Positions 9,400 through 19,735 of a stretch of 40,726 bases of DNA are shown here, one piece after another. This DNA comes from Spirogloea muscicola. Its lineage: Eukaryota > Streptophyta > Zygnematophyceae > Spirogloeales > Spirogloeaceae. The position numbers and the translations under genes were made by a program. Numbering within the stretch: position 1 is the first letter of the stretch; every line of letters begins with the position of its first letter. The notes under the pieces were generated by a model. That model did no database searches. It was not told the DNA's origin and saw only the letters and a list, made by a program, of their open reading frames with translations. The stretch lies in the NCBI GenBank assembly GCA_009602725.1, contig WELB01000122.1, positions 62,132 through 102,857 of the forward strand, given 5' to 3'.

Positions 9400-10830
9400 C
9401 CAGAGGTTGCAACACTGTACTGAACAGCTCTTGCTCCTCCACAATCAAATGCAACATGTAGGCTGCTTATGGGGATTGACTGAATCGTTTGTTATGGTGG
9501 ATTCATGTGTAGCTCTTAGGAGATGGTCTCGTTTGCCGCCTCTTCCAACAACTACAGAAGGATTGCTCTGGTCCCAAGCAGCAATGGTGAAGAGAAGATT
9601 GTATGTGATGGGTGGTCAATCAATTGTTCTACTTGCGCAAAGGGAAAATGACAGATATCACCCTACAGATGAGGTATGACCATCACCAGCATATAGCATC
9701 ACCATCCAGTGACGAGGTTGTGGTTCTTCGACATCATTTGCACTAGCTGTGCGCGATATCTGCTTCTTGTTTGTCTCCGCTTGGCTGAATCTAGTCGTGG
9801 GTGCATGCCAGTAATTTGAGCTGGATGATTCGAGCGCAGGTCTGGATCTACGATGTCACTACCAACCATTGGGTGTTAGGTGCTCCAATGCAAGTGGGAA
9901 GAGCAAGTTTCTTCAAACTGGTCTTGAAAAATGACATTGTTGTCGGTGGGGGTTGGAGTATTCATGACCTAGGTCCTGCACGCCTAGTGGAAAGCTTGGA
10001 CTGTGCCAAGGAGGAGAGCACGTGGCACTCACTTCCACTCTTCTGGATACCTTGAGGTACAAAGTGAGTGAAGCCTTCTGCGTACATGAGAGACTGTGGA
10101 CGTTGCATTCAACGGCTAATTTTTGTTTACGAAGCTTTGGGGCTCAGATTTACAATCCTGAGGTGAAAGAGTGGCAGCAAGGGCCGGCTTTCCCTTGTAG
10201 AGGGTGGTGCGTCAGCAAGTTCAAACGACACTCTCTACATTATAGACAGGCACCGTATTCTCCACAACCAGACTCAGATCAGTGAATGCGGCCTTGTGTA
10301 CGACTCTTGTCGAGATGGGTGTCAAGAAGGTCTCGGCCTTTTTGGTGGGGCCAGATTAGTCCATATACAAGGTGATTTACACTTAGTTGGTGGGTCTTTT
10401 ATATGTGCAGGCGACGACAGTGCTGATGAGTGCCCTGCGCATTTGCAAATATGGGATAAAGACTATCACCAATGGCAAGCACTGGTGCCCATTTCAGGGT
10501 GCAGTAGAGACTTTATTGAATGTGCCAACATGACCTGTTGACTATCCTAGCTTCATTGCTGCCAATGAGTACGATGAATTATCTTGCTTCTTGCGATTTG
10601 TTCCATGTCTGAGCTTTGGAGGCCCCACCTGGTGCGTTGCTTGCGGAAGTCTTGGGAGGAGTAACGAGGACTGAAGGCTTTCGCATTGGGCTGTCCTAGA
10701 TACGTCGAACAACTTTTAGGCTGGTCGTCTGAAGCCACCGCATGCTGTGGAAGAGCCTCTTTTCTTCATTTTACGTCATACCAGATTTGTGCACTAGCTC
10801 TTGCTGGAACATATGAAGGCTAAGATTGGC
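9400..10830 (+). pseudogene. F-box/kelch gene copy 1, kelch part, decayed
   Basis: Kelch-like blades are visible: RRWSRLPPLPTTT with RLYVMGG (from about 9495), an intron from GT at 9674 to AG at 9839, then VWIYDVTTNHWVLG, VGGGW, LDCAKEESTWHSLP. After this the frame breaks near 10040. It resumes in another frame with AQIYNPEVKEWQQGPAF, and near 10340 with ARLVHIQGDLHLVGGS and IWDKDYHQWQALVPI, ending NMTC-stop at 10541. The F-box part seen in the other copies is absent. The 3' flank to about 10830 also matches the other copies. Kelch proteins form beta-propellers that bind substrates of SCF ligases. At least two frameshifts make a working product unlikely. Confidence 0.65.
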
Positions 10831-10899
10831 CTCCCTCCCGCATCATGTGCACCTAACGCCTTCCTCTGTTTCAGAAGAAGCAGCTATATTAAATGGAGC

Positions 10900-11720
10900 G
10901 AGGGCTTCGGACGAAAGATCTGCACTTCTAGGGGCGAGAAGGGGCGAGACTGTGAACAGCCAGCCCAATAAGAAGGTGAACCTCTGTCCAAAATAACAAA
11001 AAGAAAATGATGCGGATGCTGATAGTAAAACAGCGGCTGTAGGAGGCCAGCCAAAAGAATTGAGCACTTACGAAGTGGGCGAGGGTTGTGAATAGCCAGC
11101 TCAGAAAGCATGAACAAGGTCCACAGGGAGAGGATAAAAGACTGTTCCACGGGGGCCTGGTGGCCCATTGAGTCGCTATGTGCATTTCCGCTCTTTCTGG
11201 CCCCTTCAAATGTCGTTGTTCTCTTTTCTGGGCTGGCCACTCACAGCCATCGCTTCGCCCTCTACTGCAAGAGTCCCTTGCTTGAGGGCGATGGCTGTGA
11301 TCGGCCAGCCCAGAAGAAAGAATTGACAAAGGTCGAAGGGGCCAGAAAAGCGGTAAAGCACACAGCGACTCAAGTGACTTCTGCGTGTACTATGTCCCCT
11401 GGTGAGCAGCCGCAGGTCAGAGAATGAAGTCTCCGGGTAGCTATGAAGAGAAGACAAAAAAGCGCGTCCAACTAGAGAGCAGTGGCTGTGAGAGGCCAGC
11501 CCAAAGGAGTGGACAAGGTCTGAAAGGGCCGAATGGCGCACGAAGCAAGATACTAAACGCGAAGACGTCAGCAAGTAGGCTTTCAGTAGCCTCTAGTCAG
11601 TAAATGGAGGTCAGACTAGCTAGAGGGCTATAAAGAAGGAAGACTCGTCTAGTTGAGGGCGATGGCAGTGATTGGCTAGTCCAGAAATAGCTCAAAGGCT
11701 TCTGCCAATGTGACGCAGGG
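10900..11720. mobile_element. mixed LINE 3' UTR fragments, both orientations
   Basis: At least five hairpin-type tails without coding sequence. Forms include GGGCTGGCC.CTCACAGCCATC (plus strand near 11227) and the reverse form GATGGCTGTGATNGGCCAGCC (near 11290 and 11660). A stretch at 11145-11215 (GGGGGCCTGGTGGCCC, then TTGAGTCGCTATG) is a close relative of 18041-18100 and represents the unoccupied form of the site where a LINE inserted at 14891-18034. Protein frames here are meaningless. Confidence 0.65.
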
Positions 11721-11959
11721 GCTGTGGAAGAGCCAGCCCAGAATGATTGGACAACAATATCCGAAAGGCGCGTTAAGGGCGGAGATGAAGAAGTGCGCGC
11801 CCAGGAAATAGGGGATGAACAAAGTATGAAGGGGGGGGCTGCTTATAGCTCTTGTGGGCTGGCCCTGTCTGGCGGTGGCCAACTGGCAAACTGCCCCAGT
11901 TGCAGTTATGCGTGCCTTTGTGTGATGTTGTCCACTCTTTTCGGGCTGGCCTATGCCAG

Positions 11960-12402
11960 CCCCTCTTCACCGGTCGTCCTAACCGACAGCTTCCGGACGA
12001 AGGGCCCCATTACTTCTGAGACCGGCTATGCCGTGAAGGTGGCCGAACAGAAGAAGTTGAGAAGTACAAGGACCACCCGGCGGGTGATACCTTTTACCCC
12101 CTGGCCATGGACATCCATGGGTGTTACGGGCGGGGGTCGGTGGTCCTCGTAACTTTCGCTGCTGGCCTCTCAAGCTGACCAGCGGCGCCGGGAACAAGAT
12201 GCAGCCCTTCCCGGTGGCTCGGTGCCTGTGGGTCGTGTCCTGCTACCGGATGCGTCTGTCCATGTGCCTACGGCGGTCCCAGGCGATTGCTTTGCATCGC
12301 CGGATTGGTCGCGCCCTTGCAGCAGCCTCTGGTTTGCGCAGTGGGGTTGCTCTTCCTCCCCTCAGCTCATCTGACTTCCTACTGCTGACACGGGGGTATT
12401 GA
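11960..12402 (+). pseudogene. LINE family 3, 3' part of ORF
   Basis: Several frames together carry ETGYAVKVAEQKKLR, then HPAGDTFYPLAMDIHGCYG after a frame break, then YRMRLSMCLRRSQAIAL, IGRALAAASGLRS and SSDFLLLTRGY-stop (12400-12402). It is related to the minus copy at 19013-19545 (HPPGDEFAALAIDVHGAYGS). A family 2 fragment follows immediately downstream. At least two frameshifts. Confidence 0.65.
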
Positions 12403-12429
12403 GGGCGCCCTGTCTGCCTAGCCTTTGGT

Positions 12430-12975
12430 TCCGTCATGAACACCTGTATGCATCTGGCTGGCAGTTTACAGCCGATTCTATAATATCAGCAGCCGCTCAC
12501 CGTCACACCCTGGACATTGTGGGTTTACAACCTGGCGGTGGCCCACGCGCCTTGGTGGATGTGGTGGTGACGGAGGCATACAAGAGTTCCGCTTCGACGC
12601 ACACTGCGGCCACGCATTGGGAGGTGCTGAGCAGCGAAAGCTCCGACACTACTCTGACTACCCCCGCAGCGATCACCTCCCACCGGCGGCAATCGACACT
12701 TTTGGCTGCAATGGCCCTCGCTTCCACACCTCACCGCAGAATATTGCAAGCTTGGGATACGCTCGATGTGAGGATATGCTTCCAGCTCAGATGAGCATGC
12801 CGGCAGCCTACTTGTTTGTGCGTCGTCGTGTGTCAGCCTGTCTGCAGCGAGCTCAGGCTCATGCTTTGCACTAGAAAGCTGGTCGAGCCTTAGCTGGTAG
12901 CTCAAGAGCTTGTCAACTGCCGTCCGGTATTCGGGCATCAGTTAGCGACCTCTATGTGCTGACTCGTGGTTACTG
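12430..12975 (+). pseudogene. LINE family 2, endonuclease end to stop
   Basis: The frame starts with HTLDIVGLQPGGGPRALVDV, then VVTEAYKSSASTHTAA, matching the site into which copia inserted at 28312. After frame breaks come FHTSPQNIASLGYARCEDML, RRRVSACLQRAQAHALH, an in-frame TAG, KAGRALAGSSRAC and SVSDLYVLTRGY-stop (12973-12975). The GGGPRALVDVVV strand is the catalytic-core strand of the restriction-like endonuclease. Downstream, TTGTACTTGGCCACACATGG is the family 2 tail inverted repeat. Broken, not functional. Confidence 0.7.
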
Positions 12976-13039
12976 AGCGGGTCAGCTTAGCAGCAGGTGA
13001 CGTTCATTTGTCAATGTGCTTGCCCTTGTACTTGGCCAC

Positions 13040-14590
13040 ACATGGCCCTCCATCTCTTAATACACACGCTATGGGCGCGCACTTCTCTTTTTCTTTTCCT
13101 TTGTACTTGGTCACACAGGCTCTCTGTCAGTTGAGACACTCCTTCCTTTGGGCTGGCCTTTCCCAGCCACCAGTCAATCTGGCCGCGCTTTCTTCCCAGT
13201 TGCAGGCTAGCGGAGGCCGAGTCCGGCGCCCCGCATGGCGCGGGCGCAGCCGCAGCTCAGCGCCGCCGCCACCGCCGCCGCAAGCCGCAGCGCGGCGACG
13301 AGGAGCAAGAGGCGGCCGCGGCGCTTATCCCGGGCCTCCCTCGCGACATCGCCGTGTACTGCCTGGCGCTCGTCCCCGGAGGCCACTACCTGTAAGCGCC
13401 TGTGCTTCCAGAGCCCTCCACTCTGGGCGCCCTATTTGCCCACCTCAGGACGCCCCGTCGTACCTCGACTCCTCCAGCCCCTTCGGCCGTCCAGCTCTGG
13501 CATTCAACTTGACCAACACCGCTGCCGCAAGCTCCACACGGGGTGATGCCAGGTGATGCCCAAGATATGTGCTGCCCATCACAGACCGGCGACTGAGGTG
13601 GAGGACACGACTGGAATATTGGCTTGCTTTCTCAGTGTCTTGGGACACGATGGTGTTCCTCATTGGGCTCCATACATCAACGCTCTTGGAGCCGATTGCG
13701 GCGATCAAGTGTGGCAAGAAGCAAGTAGAGGATCTCTCGCCTTGATTTAAGCTGGCCATTCACAGCAGTCGGCCTTTGGAAGGGCTCCAGATTGGTTCAC
13801 AGGAGCGGGTCAATGTGTCAGCTTACGTATATTGCCGCTCTGTGCATCTTTGGAGCAGAGAAGCTCGAGGTGTTTTGCCGCTCGTGGCCGAAGCTCCTTC
13901 AAAGTGACGAGATATACGCGTATGAATCTGAGCTCATGGCATGCTCCTGTACATTGCAAAAGGTGTGCTAGTATGTGTTGGGTCTCCATGGTTGATGGAG
14001 GGTTTGGTGCGCTTTGGAGCTTTGAGAATGCTAACGTGACAGCGCCCGGGAGTGACTTGCGAAAAGGACTGGCTTTACGTGATTGATTATGGGCGACAGA
14101 TTCAGTGGCTAGCTTATGACTTTACTAAGTACAAGCCTTGTCCAGTTCCACCTTCATTCTGACTATCATAGTTTCTCAATGAAGGTCTACGTCAGGCTCC
14201 GTCCTGCTTGTATCAATCAAAGAAAGAAGTGAGCACAACTTGTCGGCTACACTATGTTGGTGATTACAGGTTGCTGCTGGAGAGACTGATTGGCTGCTTA
14301 TGGTGAATGACTCAAGGGCTGTTTACGTTGGATAGATGTGTAGCTTTTGGGAGATGGTCTCGTTTGCCGCCTCTTCCAACAACTACTGGCAAATTGATCA
14401 ATTTCTGGGCAGCAGTTGTGAAGAGGAGATTGTATGTGATGCTGTGGAAGAGCCTTCTTTCTTCGATATACGTAGCCCCAATCGACGCACTAGCTGTTGC
14501 CAGACCAGAGTGAAGGCTCAGATTGGCCTCCCTAATATACTCATATGCACCTAGCGCCTTCCTCTTTTTCAGTAAAGCAGCAGCTCTCTT
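13040..14590 (+). pseudogene. F-box/kelch gene copy 2, internally deleted
   Basis: Carries the 5' part missing in copy 1. An alanine-rich leader is followed by ALIPGLPRDIAVYCLALVPG, like the start of plant F-box/kelch proteins, then a 5' splice site CT|GTAAGC at 13393. Further on, LEVFCRSWPKLLQSDEIYAY (about 13870) is the end of the F-box. Then come WLYVIDYGRQIQWLAYDF and RRWSRLPPLPTTTGKL. The sequence then jumps at about 14440 from RLYVM directly into the 3' flank (CTGTGGAAGAGCC), so all later blades are gone. The intron donor after LAYDF is changed from GGTAAGT to ACTAAGT. No start ATG lies in the F-box frame. Not functional. Confidence 0.65.
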
Positions 14591-14599
14591 GAATGGGAG

Positions 14600-14890
14600 A
14601 GCCACTTTCTTGGATGGGGCGGAGGCTGTGAACGGAAGAACATGCACTTCTGGAAGGGGGCAAAAATTGTGAACAGCCAGCCAACAGAAAGATGAAACTC
14701 TGTCCAAAAAAAAATGGGCGAGACCTGTGAAAAGCCAGCCCAGAAAGTATGACAAGACTTAAGGAGAGGGAAGGCGCGCAGGGCGCATAAAATAAAAGAG
14801 AGGCAAATTCAAGTCAATACATTGTTCAGGCAGTCCATTGCAAACTTAACAAGGCTACATAGAAAACGGGAGAAAAGATTCTTCCAAGAG
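14600..14890. mobile_element. LINE tail fragments left of the nested pair
   Basis: Short pieces with variant hairpins (GTGAAAAGCCAGCCC near 14727) and a stretch at 14770-14850 (GGCGCGCAGGGCGCAT, then ATACATTGTTCAGGCAGTC) that is repeated at 18400-18460. No coding sequence. Ends in CCAAGAG, the left target duplication of the next element. Confidence 0.55.
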
Positions 14891-15030
14891 TGGCCGCTCA
14901 TGTTCTGCGCTGCGCCCACGGTGGCGAGCGGACAGCGGCCCACGACCGCCTCCGCGATGCAATGCATGGCATCCTGGTGGAGGCTGGCTTCTCGGTGGCA
15001 GCGGAGCACTCCAGCGTCATGCCGCTCCAG

Positions 15031-17392
15031 CCAAGAAAGTGCTCGCCCATTGAGAATAGGGGCTGAAAGCCAGCCCAGAAAAAAATCAACAAAGGACGAG
15101 AAGGGGGCCAGGGCAAGCGCTAAGTAAAACAAACACACAAAGAAACAAAGCAGCTACGGATCACGCAGTAACCCCTGCTAAGAAGCCTCAGGTCAGAGAC
15201 ACTAGGCTCCTGGAAGTGGGTCCCCTGGCTAGAGCCAGAGGCAGCAGCGAGGGCTCTGCCGGCCCGCAGGTGCAGCGCGCGGGCCATCGACCGCTGCAGC
15301 GAGACGGCCACGCGCATCCGGTACACCTGCGCTAGCGACCCGGCTGCAGGAAAGTCCACCGGGCTCCCCATGGAAGCGACGGGCGATGGCGTGGCGGGCG
15401 AGCTGGGTGAGCAACTCGAGCCACCGAGTGCCCAACGCCCCATGCGTGTCAATCGCCAGCGGGAAGAACTCGTCTTCCCGCGGATGGTCGGCGTGCTTGA
15501 GCTCTTTAGCCCGAGCGGCGCAGGCGACCGCATACCCAATCTTGGTGGCACATTGGGCTGGGTGCGAGCGGTCGCATGCCTCGGTGGTCACCACGTCCAG
15601 GAGAAGACGTGGCCCGCCGGTCTGTGGGTTGGCCACCAGGTCTACACGACGGGCTTGGAGACCGTCGACCCTTTCCTGGAACGGCATGACGCCGGAGTGC
15701 TCCGATGCCACCGAGAAGCCAGCCTCCACCAGGATGCCATGCATCGCATCGCGGAGGCGGTCGTGGGCCGCTGTCCGCTCGCCGCCGTAGGCGCAGTGCA
15801 GAACATGAGCGGCCAGCTCCCCAGACTCGGCCCCTTGCTCGCCGCATACACACTGACGCACGCCCTGGAGACAGGGAGGCGGCAGTCCCAGGAGCCGGTG
15901 GACGGCAGTGCGAAATACCTCATCGGGGAGGGAGAGGGCGTCATTGATGGGGAGGGCCTGAAGCCACGCCGCTGCCCCCGGGGAGGAGGCCGATTGAAGT
16001 CTCGCGCGCCCGCGCAAGTCGGCCTCGGTGAGCTGCAGCACGGCTGTGGTGTAGGCGGCCCTGTCCACCACGGCCGCGAAGCGCGCTTGGACGCGCAGGT
16101 CAGCGGTGTGCACGAGGTGCGCAAAGGAGACCGCCTGGCCTGCCAGGTCCGGGTGCGCCGCGAGCAGCTCCTGGTGGGCGGAGCGAAGCGACACCTGGAA
16201 CGGCAGCGCGCCCATGTCGACCTCCACCACCGCCTGCTCCAGTGCACGCCGGCCGTGGACCATGAAGCGCTGGGCCACGGAGGCGGCAGTCTGCGCCCAG
16301 CTGCCAAGGTATGCAGCCCGGCAAGACGGGCGAGCGGACGCAGGCCGAGACCACCGTGGCTGAGGGGTAGCGCCGCCTGGTGGATAGCGGCTGGCGACTG
16401 GAGGAAGCCCTGGTGACGGACCAGGGCCGCCAAGCTCGCCACCATGCCTGCGTCAAAATCCGCGTACGCCGCCAACGCTCCTGGGGACGGCGGAGTGGCC
16501 CGCGTCAAGTACTGGGGCCGCTGCCCAATGGCCTTGGTCAACATGGCCAACGACAGCTGCATATCGTCCAGCTCGGGAAGCCGGGCCGCAGGCTGAAGAT
16601 GCTCCGCAAGGCGGGCTCGCAGCTGCCCCTCCACGAAGGACGGCGCGCCGATGGGGACCCCCAGCAGGGTGAAGCCATCTGCTGGAGTTTGGCAGCCTGT
16701 GGGCAGCGTCAGGGTGAGTGGGAGGCCGCAGGGAGACCAAGCCGCGCACTTCGACGCCCGGTTGGACAGGCCGAGGGTGGCCAGCTGCAGCTTAAAGGTG
16801 ACGAAGGCCGCCGCCACGTCTTCCGGAGGGCCGACTATGGTGGTATCGTCCGCGAAGGTGGGGAGTAGGACTCCTGTGTGTGCCGCCGCGGTAGCCTGCA
16901 GAGCCCGGTGGTGAGCGAGCGCAAAGTAGAAGCCGGCGATGGGGTCCCCTTGCCGCGTGCCCGCTTGGGACTGCAGGACCTCTACTTGATCGCCCCTTGT
17001 CCGCCAGAGGAGGTCGCTGGGCTGACCGTACCCCAAGCGGAAAAAGGGTACCAGGGAGGGGAAGGATGCCCGGAGCTCCTACGCAATACTGGCACGCTCC
17101 ACAGTGTTGAAGGCATTCTTCACGTCAACGGCCAGCGCCAGCCACCCCGGGTGCTGGTCCAAGGTCGCACGGACCCCGTGGACGACGGCCTCGCCCCCAC
17201 TCCGCAGCCCCGCGCCGTACTGGTGTGGCGCCATGTGCACCTGCGCCGGCCCCGCATGCTGCTGCCAGAGTACGCGGCTCACCAGGCGGTACAGGACCTC
17301 CCGAATGGCAATGGGCCTGACTCCCCCGCTCGGCTTGTCGAGGGCGACCAGCGTGCTGGTGCACAGTACGCCGCGGATGCTGGCCGGCCAAG
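15031..17392 (-). mobile_element. LINE family 1 insertion (inner), 15036-17387, reverse transcriptase to tail
   Basis: The longest LINE copy in the window, on the minus strand, inserted into the plus copy. CCAAG lies on both sides (15031-15035 and 17388-17392), and removing the element restores the host frame LQ-PR-ADGL. It begins inside the reverse transcriptase (5' truncation, usual for target-primed reverse transcription) and ends with the hairpin at about 15058-15076, then CTCAATGGGCGAGCACTTT. Both halves of the pair are the same family in opposite orientation. Confidence 0.85.
15169..17387 (-). pseudogene. non-LTR reverse transcriptase with zinc finger and R2-like endonuclease, broken
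   Basis: Order on the minus strand: finger/palm start LVALDKPSGGVRPIAIREVL; motif A LAVDVKNAFNTVE; a TAG stop at 17079-17081; QAGTRQGDPIAG (motif B region); motif C FADDTTIVG at about 16845; thumb region to LGLRPLARLAG. A frameshift follows near 16300, then the linker and the zinc finger CVCGEQGAESGELAAHVLHC. The endonuclease block has AAHDRLRDAMHGILVEAGF, RRVDLV and GGPRLLLDVVTTE, with D residues placed as in PD-(D/E)XK nucleases. A second frameshift follows near 15410. It ends LRLLSRGY; the usual TGA has become TGC. The R2-like endonuclease places it in the restriction-like-endonuclease group; the exact clade is open. Confidence 0.8.
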
Positions 17393-18040
17393 GGCCGACG
17401 GTCTCCACGCCCGTCGCGTAGACCTGGTGGCCCCCCCACAGACCGGCGGGCCACGTCTTTTCCTGGACGTGGTGACCACCGACCCATACGACCGCTCACA
17501 CGCAGCCCAATGAGCCACAAAACGGCTGGGTATTCGGTCGCCTGCGCAGCTCGGGCTAAGGAGCTTAAGTACGCCGATCATCCGCGGGAAGACGAGTTCT
17601 TCCCGTTGGCTATTATTGGCACACATGGGGCGTTGGGCGCTCGATGGCTCGAGCTGCTCCACCAGCTCGCCCGCCACGCCATCGCCCGCCGTTTGCATGA
17701 GGAGCCGGTGGACTTTCCTGCAGCCGGATCGCTGGCGCAAGTTACCGTATGCGCCTGGCCGTCTCGCTGCAGAGGTCTATGGCCCGCGCGCTGCACCTGC
17801 GTGCCGGCAGAAGCCCTCGCTGCTGCCTCTGGCTCTGGCCAGGGAACCCACTTCCAGGAGCCTACCATCTCTGATCTGCGGCTGTTTAGCAGGGGTTACT
17901 GAGTGATTCGTAGCTGCTTTGTTTCTTTTTGTGCTTGTGTTTCTTAGCGATCCCCCTGGCCCCTTCTCGTCCTTTGTTCATTCATCTTTGGGATGGCTTT
18001 TCCAGCCCCTATCCGTAATGGGCGAGCACTTTCTCCAAGA

Positions 18041-18720
18041 GGGCCTGGTGGCCCCTTGAGTCGCTGTGCGCTGTCCCGCTCTTTCTGGTCCCTTCAAATC
18101 TTTTCTCTTGTTTTTTTTTTATTTTTCATTCTGTTGTCTGGGCTGCCCCTCACAGCCATCGCCCTCTACTGGAAGAGTCTCTTGCTTGAGGACGATGGCT
18201 GTGGTTGGGCGGCCCAGAAGAAAGATTGAACTTACTCCGAAGGGCCAGAAAAGCGGTAAAGCACACAGCCGACTTAAGTGGCCTCTGGATGCTCAATTTC
18301 CTTCGTTGAGCAGCCGCAGGTCAGAGAGACTAAGATTCGGGTAGCTATAAGAGAAGGAAGACTGCCATTAATATCAATTTGGAAGCGCTTTATAGAGAGA
18401 GAAGGCGCGCGGGGCGCATGAATTGAAAGGGAGGCCAATTCAAGCCAATACATTGTTCAGGCAGTCGAGTGCAGACTAAAGAATGCTACATAATACGGAG
18501 ACCTAATCTAAGGTACTTTATAGAAGGACTTTATAGAAGGAAGTCTCTTCCAGTGGGGCGATGGCTGTGACTGGCCAGGCCAGTAATAGGGAATGAAGCA
18601 AGTGCGAAGGGGGGGAAGATGAGCTCGCCCATAGAAGAGAGGGGCTGGCAGAAGCCAGCCAAAAAGAATGGACAAAATCCAAAAGAAGGGAAACACACTA
18701 GCTAGGCATCGAGACAACTA
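18041..18720. mobile_element. LINE 3' UTR fragments, both orientations
   Basis: Continues the interrupted host repeat (GGCCTGGTGGCCCCTTGAGT) and adds hairpin tails: CTGCCCCTCACAGCCATCGC near 18147, GATGGCTGTGGTTGGGCGGC near 18193, and GGCTGGCAGAAGCCAGCC near 18642. The block at 18400-18460 repeats 14770-14850. No coding sequence seen. Confidence 0.6.
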
Positions 18721-18743
18721 GACATGACGGCACCACACGAGGT

Positions 18744-18960
18744 TCAAAACCCGCGGGTGAGCAACATCAGGTCAGAGTAGCTCGAAGCTGGAAAAGATGC
18801 AGCCGGACGAGACCCGGAAGCAGCAACAAGAGCACGGCCCGCGCGAGAGTGGACGGCATGCGCGAGGGAAGAAGGTGCTCGCCCATTGAGAAGAGGGGCT
18901 GGCAAAGCCAACCCAAAAAGGATGGACAATGTTCAAAGCCAAAGAAAGAGGTGCTGAAAA
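18744..18960 (-). pseudogene. LINE 3' end, last codons and UTR scrap
   Basis: The minus-strand frame reads SRAGRALVAASGSRPAA, then SYSDLMLLTRGF-stop; the terminal Tyr is changed to Phe. It is interrupted upstream by a tail piece (GAAGGTGCTCGCCCATTGAG with the hairpin GGGGCTGGCAAAGCCAACCC) that runs to about 18960. Confidence 0.6.
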
Positions 18961-19012
18961 AGGACTACACTACAAAGTGCAAGATGGTGCAGAGGGAGAT
19001 GCAGATGGCTGC

Positions 19013-19545
19013 TCAGTATCCACGTGTGAGCAACAGCAGATCAGAGTAACTCGGAGCAGGAGAAGCGGCACTTTGCCGAGACCCGGAAGCAGCAGCCATA
19101 GCACGGCCAGCCCAGCGTTGAAGGGACACGGAAAGCCGCATCCGGAAACCCTGGGCCAGGGAGCCGGCCGCGTTGAAGCCGGGCAGCCCCCCTGGCGGAC
19201 CCGGCCGCCGCTCCATGGCCTGCCGGGCAAGCCGCTGGAGGAGATCCAGCCAGCCGCTGCCATAAGCCCCGTGGACGTCTATGGCAAGGGCCGCGAACTC
19301 ATCACCTGGGGGGTGATCGTCATACTTCCGCTCCTTGCCCCGGGCCGCCAAAGCGACCGCATGCCCAGCGGTCGTCGCCGACTTGGAGGGGTTGGCGGAG
19401 TCGACAGTCGGCGGTCACCACATCCGCGATGATACGCGGACCGCCGCCGGGCCGGATGGCGACTAGGTCTGCGCGTCGAGTGTGGAGTTGACCATCAGCG
19501 CCGCGCACGAGGGGCATTATCGAGGTGTGCTCCACGGCCAGGGGG
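19013..19545 (-). pseudogene. LINE family 3, endonuclease to stop
   Basis: The minus strand reads RGADGQLHTRRADLVAIRPG, GGPRIIADVVTAD, then after a frame shift GKERKYDDHPPGDEFAALAI, DVHGAYGSGWLDLLQRLARQ, FNAAGSLAQGFRMRLSVSLQ, and SYSDLLLLTRGY-stop at 19013. The first part is the catalytic core of the endonuclease. It differs from family 1 (RRVDLV.PPQTGGPRL) and family 2 (RRTLDVVGVQPGGGPRA). 5'-truncated; one frameshift near 19340. Confidence 0.7.
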
Positions 19546-19735
19546 GGGGCTGATAAGATTAAGAAGAAATTGCTCACCAATGGAAAATGAGGGGCTAGCA
19601 AAGCCAGCCCAGAAAAGAGTGGACAGCTGTGGGCTGGCCTTGTCTGGCGGTGGCCAACTGGCAAAGCGCTCCAACTCCAGTTGTACGTACCTTTGATCTT
19701 TGATCCCCTATCCCCGATGGGCGAGCCCTTTCTCC
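19545..19735. mobile_element. LINE tail scraps before kelch copy 3
   Basis: AAGAAGAAATTGCTCACCAA followed by GGGGCTAGCAAAGCCAGCCC (about 19590-19609) is a minus-oriented tail with its hairpin. The plus-strand piece with GTGGGCTGGCCTTGTCTGGC repeats 11857-11895. No gene. Confidence 0.55.

Larger units (their letters stand above)
14884..18041 (+). mobile_element. LINE family 1 insertion (outer), 14891-18034, with target duplication
   Basis: A 5'-truncated plus copy split in two by a second insertion. The left half, 14891-15035, encodes AAHVLRCAHGGERTAAHDRL and ends VMPLQ. The right half from 17388 continues in frame as PRADGLHARRVDLV, PPQTGGPRLFLDVVTTD, then ADHPREDEFFPLA, HIAR-like sequence, TISDLRLFSRGY-stop at 17902 and the hairpin UTR ending near 18034. 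CCAAGAG flanks the whole element (14884-14890 and 18035-18041). The unoccupied relative of this site is at 11145-11175. The right half has frame breaks (for example one near 17745), so the copy is dead. Confidence 0.8.

Noticed and set aside
14884-18041. Twin-priming inversion as explanation of the inverted LINE pair
   Set aside because: The minus segment carries its own complete 3' end and its own target duplication, so it is a separate nested insertion.
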